Assembly (NCBI GenBank): GCA_964558395.1
Contig: CAZLDS010000004.1
Span: forward strand, 1-64,000
Length of the DNA: 64,000 bases
From: CSP1-5 sp964558395
GTDB lineage: Bacteria; Methylomirabilota; Methylomirabilia; Methylomirabilales; CSP1-5
Reading direction: 5' to 3'
In this document: piece after piece, positions 58,717-64,000 of the stretch
How the letters are laid out: every line of letters starts with the position of its first letter
Numbering within the stretch: position 1 is the first letter of the stretch
The notes under the pieces: generated by a model
What the model saw: only the letters and a program-made list of their open reading frames with translations
What the model was told of the DNA's origin: nothing
The model's database searches: none
Made by a program: the position numbers and the translations under genes

Positions 58717-61419
58717 ATGCGTGCGGCACGGGACGATTACGGGCCCATACGTGAGCCGTTTCAGGATCCTCTTTCAAGCACACGCCTTCCTTGGACGACC
58801 CTGGTACATTCGCGTCTGCTCTCCATCAGTTTCTGGCTCCAACTTTTCGGCGCACTCATGGCGTTCCTTCTCATTTCTTTCTTTACCGCAACACAAAGCG
58901 AACTCGCGCGCTCTATCTCCCCGGGAGAAAGCCCTTTCTTACAGTGGATGAGGAATCATACAACCGAGTTTCTCTGGTCTGGTCTGGCTTATCTCTTACT
59001 CACCGCCGGCCTGCAGTATATCGCGATCCGATTCTCCCGCGACGATTCGCTTCGCGAGATGATGGGGCTGGTCGGAGCTGAACTCGTTGCCGTTGGCCTG
59101 CTGGGCTATGCGCTCGCTGCTCAGCGGAACGGCCTCTTGGCCTGGGGACACACTTTACTGCAAGTGTCCATCCTCCTTCAGGCCTATGTAACCTTGGGCC
59201 GTTCCAGACCGGTCGCGCCGGATGAATCGGTACAGGTTCTGGACATGCAGGAAAAGAGCAGTACCCTGTTCCTCTCGTTCCTTTTTGTCTTTGCCGCTAT
59301 CCCCGCTGTCCTCGATCCATCGTGGCATCGCATGCAGGAATACGTGCAATTAGATTCTAATTTTGAGATTGCTTTGAGTCACGTGCTTCCCGCCGTCCTT
59401 TCGGGCGTCATCGGTCTCTGGTTTGGTATCGGGGTGCTGGTGATCTTGAACAGCCTGAGAGCGTTGTGGATCAGGCTGGATAGCCACGCGCGGCGTCGAC
59501 AATGGTGCGCACTCATGCCTTTTCTTTTCATCTCAGGGTTCTACGCGGCGATATTAGTCGCTTCACTGGCATACGGGATCGAGTGGGAACTCAACTCTTT
59601 CCAGCTGAGAAGCGCCCTACTCCCCCTGTTCATCTTCCTCTGTGGAGGGGGTGGTGTCTTGAGCTATGTCGCATTCCGCCGGTTGGCGCCCCATGCGCGT
59701 CGCGCTGGTTCACAGAATTTGATTGGGATCATGGCGCTGTCGATGGGGGCGACGCTGGTCTTCCCCCTCATCTGGTTTCTCACCCGACCGGGGTCCGGGC
59801 GGTGGTCATGGCGATTGCTTTTGGCCGCCGCTGGGCTTGGAAGCCTGTTCCTGGGGTCTTACATCGTGTATGGCAACTTTTTCAATCCCTGGTTTACGGT
59901 GTTTTCCTATTTGAAGGGAGCCATCGTGAAGATGACGGCCGTGAGCGCAGCGGGAATCCTGGTTCTAATCGTTCAGGAGATTCGCGCGTCTGAGCTCAGG
60001 CATCCGCCTCACGCTTGGAGGAGGTGGATGGCGGTCGCGTGCATCGTTCCTCTTGGCTTTCTCCCATTCGCGTCTCTCGAGCGGTACCCGGAAACCAAAG
60101 CGGCCATCTTACAGTTCAACGAATCCAGTATGGTTGATGCTACCTATGCGAGAGCGCTGTCCGACCTCGTGGGACTCGAAGGATGGGTTCGCCTCGGGCA
60201 GGGCCCGAAACCTCACGCCGATGCAAGACCATGGCCCCTTCCCTGGACCCTCGAAAAAACGCACTCATCCTTCCTTCCCAAAGACTTCAATCTTGTGGTG
60301 CTCGTGGTGGATGCCCTGCGGGGGGATGCCTTCCACTCCGCCGGGTATCCTCGTAATCTTACCCCCTTCTTGGATAGGTGGGCCCAGGAGGAAGCGATTT
60401 CGTTTCGTCGGGCGTACAGCCAGGGGGGCGGAACGTTCGCCGCGTTTCCCTTCCTGGTTGCAGGAAGAAGCCGCTTTAACCTCTATGGACCGCGTCTGTA
60501 TCAGGAGAACCTCTATTTCAAGATTGCTCAAGCGGAGGGGATCGATACAGTGATGGTGATAAAGGATTTCGGACCCCGGGCTATTTTCCCGCCCGACTTT
60601 CCTGTGACTGAGCTGGGCAGATCGGGAGCGTACAGCGACCCACGCTCTGTCCCTGCCGACGAAGTGTTCGGCTGGGCGCAGGATGCGATTGCGAAACTCG
60701 CCACCGGGCAGCGGTTTCTCGCGTTTCTCCATCTGATGGACGTGCACAATGATCTATGGAAAAAGGCCGATGGACTCGACTTTGGCGAGACGCCGCGGGA
60801 CCTCTATGATAATAATCTTTCATATATCGACCGGGCGTGCGGCAGATTCGTGCGCTGGCTCAAGCAACGACGGATTTACGATCGGACGGTGATCTTGCTG
60901 ACCTCGGATCATGGGGAGCAGTTCTGGGAACATGGGGCGAGCCTTCACGGTCACACCGTTTACGAAGAGGAGATCCGAATCCCCCTGATCCTGCTGGCCC
61001 ACGGGATTCGTGGACGAGTGGAGGATGTTCCGGTCCTCGCGGCAGATATGGCCCCCACCATAGCCGAGCTGGCGGGGTACGCGGTCCACCCGCCCTACGA
61101 CGACTCCCGCATGGGGATCTCGCTCGTTCCCCTGTTACTCGGAAAGGAGCGGGCCCACTATCTCCACAGGGATATTCTTGGCAGGGCATCCTTCACACAG
61201 CGATACTTCCTCTACCGGAATTGGAAATGGAAATTGGTCTATTCCGCCGACTTCGATCTTTTGCAACTTTTTAATACCGCCAGGGATCCGGCGGAGCGAA
61301 AGAGCCTCCTGCAAGAGAAACCGGAGCTTGCCGCCGAACTGGAAAGAGAACTCTTGGGATATCTTGAACGTGTGGGGGGAAAATCGTATCGTCCCCTGCT
61401 TCACGACACGTCGTCGTAA
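58717..61419 (+). CDS. membrane-bound sulfatase/alkaline phosphatase superfamily protein
   Basis: A 900-residue protein with about 10-12 N-terminal membrane helices (residues 30-470) and a C-terminal periplasmic domain (about 510-880) of the LtaS/sulfatase type. Motifs: VVLVVDALRGDAFHSAG with Asp metal ligand, YSQGGGTFAAFPFLVAGR where Thr replaces the Cys/Ser formylglycine site, DVHNDLW, and TSDHGEQFWEHGASLHGHTVYEEE with Asp and His ligands. A Thr nucleophile points to phosphoethanolamine or phosphoglycerol transfer rather than sulfate cleavage. It fits lipid or polysaccharide decoration. Confidence 0.85.
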   Translation: MRAARDDYGPIREPFQDPLSSTRLPWTTLVHSRLLSISFWLQLFGALMAFLLISFFTATQSELARSISPGESPFLQWMRNHTTEFLWSGLAYLLLTAGLQYIAIRFSRDDSLREMMGLVGAELVAVGLLGYALAAQRNGLLAWGHTLLQVSILLQAYVTLGRSRPVAPDESVQVLDMQEKSSTLFLSFLFVFAAIPAVLDPSWHRMQEYVQLDSNFEIALSHVLPAVLSGVIGLWFGIGVLVILNSLRALWIRLDSHARRRQWCALMPFLFISGFYAAILVASLAYGIEWELNSFQLRSALLPLFIFLCGGGGVLSYVAFRRLAPHARRAGSQNLIGIMALSMGATLVFPLIWFLTRPGSGRWSWRLLLAAAGLGSLFLGSYIVYGNFFNPWFTVFSYLKGAIVKMTAVSAAGILVLIVQEIRASELRHPPHAWRRWMAVACIVPLGFLPFASLERYPETKAAILQFNESSMVDATYARALSDLVGLEGWVRLGQGPKPHADARPWPLPWTLEKTHSSFLPKDFNLVVLVVDALRGDAFHSAGYPRNLTPFLDRWAQEEAISFRRAYSQGGGTFAAFPFLVAGRSRFNLYGPRLYQENLYFKIAQAEGIDTVMVIKDFGPRAIFPPDFPVTELGRSGAYSDPRSVPADEVFGWAQDAIAKLATGQRFLAFLHLMDVHNDLWKKADGLDFGETPRDLYDNNLSYIDRACGRFVRWLKQRRIYDRTVILLTSDHGEQFWEHGASLHGHTVYEEEIRIPLILLAHGIRGRVEDVPVLAADMAPTIAELAGYAVHPPYDDSRMGISLVPLLLGKERAHYLHRDILGRASFTQRYFLYRNWKWKLVYSADFDLLQLFNTARDPAERKSLLQEKPELAAELERELLGYLERVGGKSYRPLLHDTSS

Positions 61420-61467
61420 CCTGAGGACGACGATGGAGTCTTCCCCTCTGGAAAGTTGGCAACGTAA

Positions 61468-62418
61468 ATGAAGGGTATCTTCACCTTGCTGATGATCGCT
61501 GTTACAGTGACCGGATGTCTTGAAAGCCGTGAGGTACCCCGGATTACGACAATCCCGGTCGGTCAGTGGCCCAATGACGTCGTGTTCGACCCGGGCTCCG
61601 CCCGACTCTTTGTCGCCGATGAAGGGAGCGCCACGGTTACCGTGTTGCAATCAGACGGGAAGAAGGTTGGGACAATCTCTCTGACGACGAGGGCCCGACA
61701 TCTGGCAGTAGACCCCGAGCTCGGCCATCTCTACGCGCCGAATGAAGGCAGCGCCTTTGTTGCCGCGTTCGACACCCGGAATCTTGAGGAGCGCTTCCGT
61801 GTCCCTGTGGGGCAAGAACCCCACGGGATTGCGGTCGATCGCGCTTCCCACCGGGTGTTTGTGGGCAACGAAGGCGAGGGGTCCCTCACGGCCTTCGATG
61901 GCCGGAGGGGCCATGTTCTCTTTACGCTCCCGGTCGGACCAGGGCCGGGAGGTATTGCTACGGACCGCCTCACCGGGCGGGTCTTCGTCGTCAGCGTGAA
62001 GGCGGACCGGGTCGTCGTGGTTGACGGACACAGGGGGCACAAACTCGCCGAGATCCCGGTTGGTCGCGGCCCGACCCACCTGGGGGTCAATCCACAGAGC
62101 GGGACCGTATATGTCCTCAACTCGGGGGGTAATAGCGTCACGGTCCTGGACGGCCGCCACATGCACCCGGTGAAAACCATTCGTGTGGGCAACTACCCCA
62201 TCGGCATCGCCGTTGATGAGAAGGCCGGCCGGGCCTATGTTGTAAATAACCGAGAAAACAGCCTTTCTATCATTGATGAAACCTCCCTCGAGGTTCGGGG
62301 GACGAGGCAAATTCCGTTGAATGTGTCCAACGTCGCCCTGAACGCGACAGCGGGACTCCTGTATCTCGCGCTGAAGAGCGAGGACCACGTCGCGGTTGTC
62401 CGCGTGCGCGATCTATAG
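61468..62418 (+). CDS. YVTN-type beta-propeller lipoprotein
   Basis: A 316-residue protein with a lipoprotein signal (MKGIFTLLMIAVTVTGC; Cys17). Seven or so blades of about 42 residues with the pattern TIPVGQWPNDVVFDPGSARLFVADEGSATVTVL, VPVGQEPHGIAVDRASHRVFVGNEG, LPVGPGPGGIATDRLTGRVFVVSVKADRVVVVD, IPVGRGPTHLGVNPQSGTVYVLNSGGNSVTVLD. A ring-shaped periplasmic scaffold or binding protein. It stands between the sulfatase-like and TVP38 genes on the same strand. Confidence 0.85.
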   Translation: MKGIFTLLMIAVTVTGCLESREVPRITTIPVGQWPNDVVFDPGSARLFVADEGSATVTVLQSDGKKVGTISLTTRARHLAVDPELGHLYAPNEGSAFVAAFDTRNLEERFRVPVGQEPHGIAVDRASHRVFVGNEGEGSLTAFDGRRGHVLFTLPVGPGPGGIATDRLTGRVFVVSVKADRVVVVDGHRGHKLAEIPVGRGPTHLGVNPQSGTVYVLNSGGNSVTVLDGRHMHPVKTIRVGNYPIGIAVDEKAGRAYVVNNRENSLSIIDETSLEVRGTRQIPLNVSNVALNATAGLLYLALKSEDHVAVVRVRDL

Positions 62419-62446
62419 TGAAACTATTCGGAGAAGCCGTCGCGAG

Positions 62447-63187
62447 ATGACATCGAACGCAAGGGACGAATCGGCCCCAGCGCACCCGCAGCCGGCCGAG
62501 AACGCGCAGGAAAATCGGCGTGATTGGTGGCGGCCGGTCGCGCTCTTGGCCGCGATTCTAGCGGCGCTCGCTTTGACCCGGGCCCTTGGTATTGGGGAAC
62601 GGCTGGTCAATCTCAGGGACTGGATTCAAAGTTTGGGTCCCTGGGGGCCGGTCGTCTTCACCGTCCTCTACGTCGCCGCCACGGTGGCGGCCGTTCCCGG
62701 CTCGGTCATGACCGTGGCAGCCGGAGCCCTCTTTGGGTCCGTGCTCGGGGTCATCGTGGTGATCAACGCGGCGACACTCGGGGCCGGCCTTGCGTTCGTG
62801 ATTGCCCGGTACTTCGCCCGGGACGCCGTTGCCCGGTCGTTTGCCGGCAACGAGAAATTCCAAAAACTGGATCGCCTCACCGAAGAACACGGGGCAATCA
62901 TCGTCGCCCTTACCCGGCTTATACCCGTCTTCCCCTTCAATCTCCTCAATTATGGTTTCGGCCTCACCCGAGTCCCGTTCTGGACGTATGTCATCTGGTC
63001 CTGGCTCTGCATGCTGCCTGTGACGATCCTTCTTGTCGTCGGGGCAGACGCATTCACCAAAGGCGTCACCCAAGGCCAGGTCCCCTGGCTCCTGATCGGT
63101 ACGTTTGCCGCGACAGCGTTGATCTTAACATTGCTAGTTCGACATGCACGCCGCACACTGAAGGCGAAGGAAAGAAAGGCCAAATGA
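62447..63187 (+). CDS. TVP38/TMEM64 (SNARE-associated/DedA-like) membrane protein
   Basis: A 246-residue protein with about six hydrophobic segments. LGPWGPVVFTVLYVAATVAAVPGSVMTVAAGALFG (the VTT domain, PGS motif) and NAATLGAGLAFVIARYFARD, then LTRLIPVFPFNLLNYGFGLTRVPFWTYV are the family pattern. Members move phospholipid across bilayers or, beside flavoprotein reductases, act with mercury/selenite-type detoxification enzymes. The next gene is such a reductase. The start at ATG 62447 has only a distant GGAG. The basic C-terminus is cytoplasmic. Confidence 0.9.
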   Translation: MTSNARDESAPAHPQPAENAQENRRDWWRPVALLAAILAALALTRALGIGERLVNLRDWIQSLGPWGPVVFTVLYVAATVAAVPGSVMTVAAGALFGSVLGVIVVINAATLGAGLAFVIARYFARDAVARSFAGNEKFQKLDRLTEEHGAIIVALTRLIPVFPFNLLNYGFGLTRVPFWTYVIWSWLCMLPVTILLVVGADAFTKGVTQGQVPWLLIGTFAATALILTLLVRHARRTLKAKERKAK

Positions 63188-63221
63188 GAGTAAAGGGATG
63201 AGAAGCAATGAGGAGCTTTCC

Positions 63222-64000
63222 ATGACGCAGGCGCCGGACGTATTTCCCAAAGATGAACACAATGCGCTGCTGGTATCTCATGTCCATCCTCCCGACTGGA
63301 AGAATCCCGATCCGGCGTCTCGATACAACCTTGTCGTGATCGGAGCAGGCACGGCCGGTCTGGTGAGCGCCGCAGGGGCGGCTGTTCTGGGGGGAAGGGT
63401 CGCTCTCATTGAAAAACATCTCCTCGGCGGGGACTGCCTCACCGTAGGATGCGTCCCCTCCAAATGCGTGATCCGTTCTTCACGAGTGATCGAAGACGTG
63501 CGTCTAGGACCGGAGCTGAGCGTGCGCGTCCCCACGGGTACCCAAGTCGACTTTCCCGGCGTCATGGAGCGTATGCGCCGCCTGCGAGCCCGGATCAGCC
63601 ACCATGACTCGGTCGACCGATTCCAGCAGTTCGGCGTGGACGTGTTCCTCGGGGAAGGCCGATTCACCGGCCGGAACGCCATTGAGGTGGATGGCAAGAT
63701 ACTCCAGTTCAGCAAGGCCGTGATCGCGACCGGGGCACGTGCCGCCGCCCCACCAATTCCGGGCCTTGCCGAGGCGGGCTACCTCACCAACGAGACCGTT
63801 TTCTCTTTGACCGAACGCCCCGAACGGTTGGCCGTCATCGGTGCCGGGCCGATCGGCTGCGAAATGTCCCAAGCCTTCCGTCGCCTCGGGTCAGAGGTTT
63901 GGCTTCTCGAAGCGCAGGCTCAAATTCTCACACGCGAGGATCGGGACGTGGCAGAGATCGTCCAGCGGGCGTTTGTGCGTGACGGGGTGAACCTTGTTCT
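63222..64000 (+). CDS. mercuric reductase-like pyridine nucleotide-disulfide oxidoreductase, C-terminus cut by window
   Basis: A frame open from the ATG at 63222 (GAGGAG six bases before it; an ATG 24 bases earlier is possible) to the edge: 259 residues. YNLVVIGAGTAGLVSAAGAAVLG is the FAD motif, LLGGDCLTVGCVPSKCVIR the redox disulfide (Cys73 and Cys78), and LAVIGAGPIGCEMSQAFRRLG the NAD(P) motif. It lacks the N-terminal metal-binding HMA domain of true MerA. With the adjacent TVP38 protein it is the common TVP38-reductase pair of unknown substrate. It is distinct from the flavoprotein at 20526. Confidence 0.9.
   Translation, partial: MTQAPDVFPKDEHNALLVSHVHPPDWKNPDPASRYNLVVIGAGTAGLVSAAGAAVLGGRVALIEKHLLGGDCLTVGCVPSKCVIRSSRVIEDVRLGPELSVRVPTGTQVDFPGVMERMRRLRARISHHDSVDRFQQFGVDVFLGEGRFTGRNAIEVDGKILQFSKAVIATGARAAAPPIPGLAEAGYLTNETVFSLTERPERLAVIGAGPIGCEMSQAFRRLGSEVWLLEAQAQILTREDRDVAEIVQRAFVRDGVNLV

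Overview
This is a 64 kb scaffold piece from an uncultivated, GC-rich bacterium. One 100-N gap shows it is a draft or metagenome assembly. No rRNA, tRNA, CRISPR array or intact transposase was seen. The lineage cannot be fixed from the window. The mix (split cobalamin-dependent acyl-CoA mutase, PaaK-type CoA ligase, c-type cytochromes, many ECF/HD-GYP/PilZ regulators, dense intergenic repeats, probable selenoproteins) would fit groups such as NC10/Methylomirabilota, Rokubacteria, Nitrospirota or former Deltaproteobacteria.

The most notable result is three genes cut by a single in-frame TGA. In a TlpA-like thioredoxin (42514-43062, minus) and a DUF3179 protein (45714-46790, plus), the TGA falls on the first Cys of a CxxC motif. 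In a secreted Ig-like protein (7920-8702, minus) it lies next to a Cys. In each case the frame stays open and protein-like after the TGA, and a small hairpin with loop G residues follows at bacterial SECIS distance. The simplest reading is selenocysteine: UINC, UPLC and UGC. TGA is an ordinary stop elsewhere in the window.

Layout. 1-17.8 kb is an accessory mosaic, nearly all on the minus strand: small hypothetical, secreted or lipoprotein genes, an ECF sigma factor, a large diheme cytochrome c, NlpC/P60, DsrE, SDR, an ATC-hydrolase-like protein, an assembly gap, a frameshifted gene, a small cytochrome c and an aquaporin. They are separated by families of short repeats. 18-25.5 kb holds NmrA-like, YceI, PilZ, a flavoprotein disulfide reductase, a sulfite-oxidase-like enzyme and two Hsp20 genes behind an AT-rich promoter. 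25.7-29.4 kb is an acyl-CoA mutase (separate large and cobalamin subunits) with a PaaK-type ligase. 29.4-42 kb carries a response regulator-PilZ protein with Glu at the phosphorylation site, a ClC channel, two tandem universal stress proteins, two phosphoribosyltransferases flanking a nuclease-like protein, GNAT, MFS, a zinc-ribbon receiver protein, homoserine kinase and a sigma-54 activator without a DNA-binding domain. 42.5-45.5 kb is an ECF sigma/anti-sigma/CcdA/TlpA operon, which suggests an envelope thiol-redox regulon. From 46.9 kb to the right edge runs one long plus-strand gene train: methyltransferase, glycosyltransferases, two radical SAM proteins, DoxD, two beta-propellers, NDH-2, HD-GYP, a HAD remnant, a membrane sulfatase-like protein, TVP38 and a mercuric-reductase-like flavoprotein. 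It looks like an envelope glycoconjugate and redox locus.
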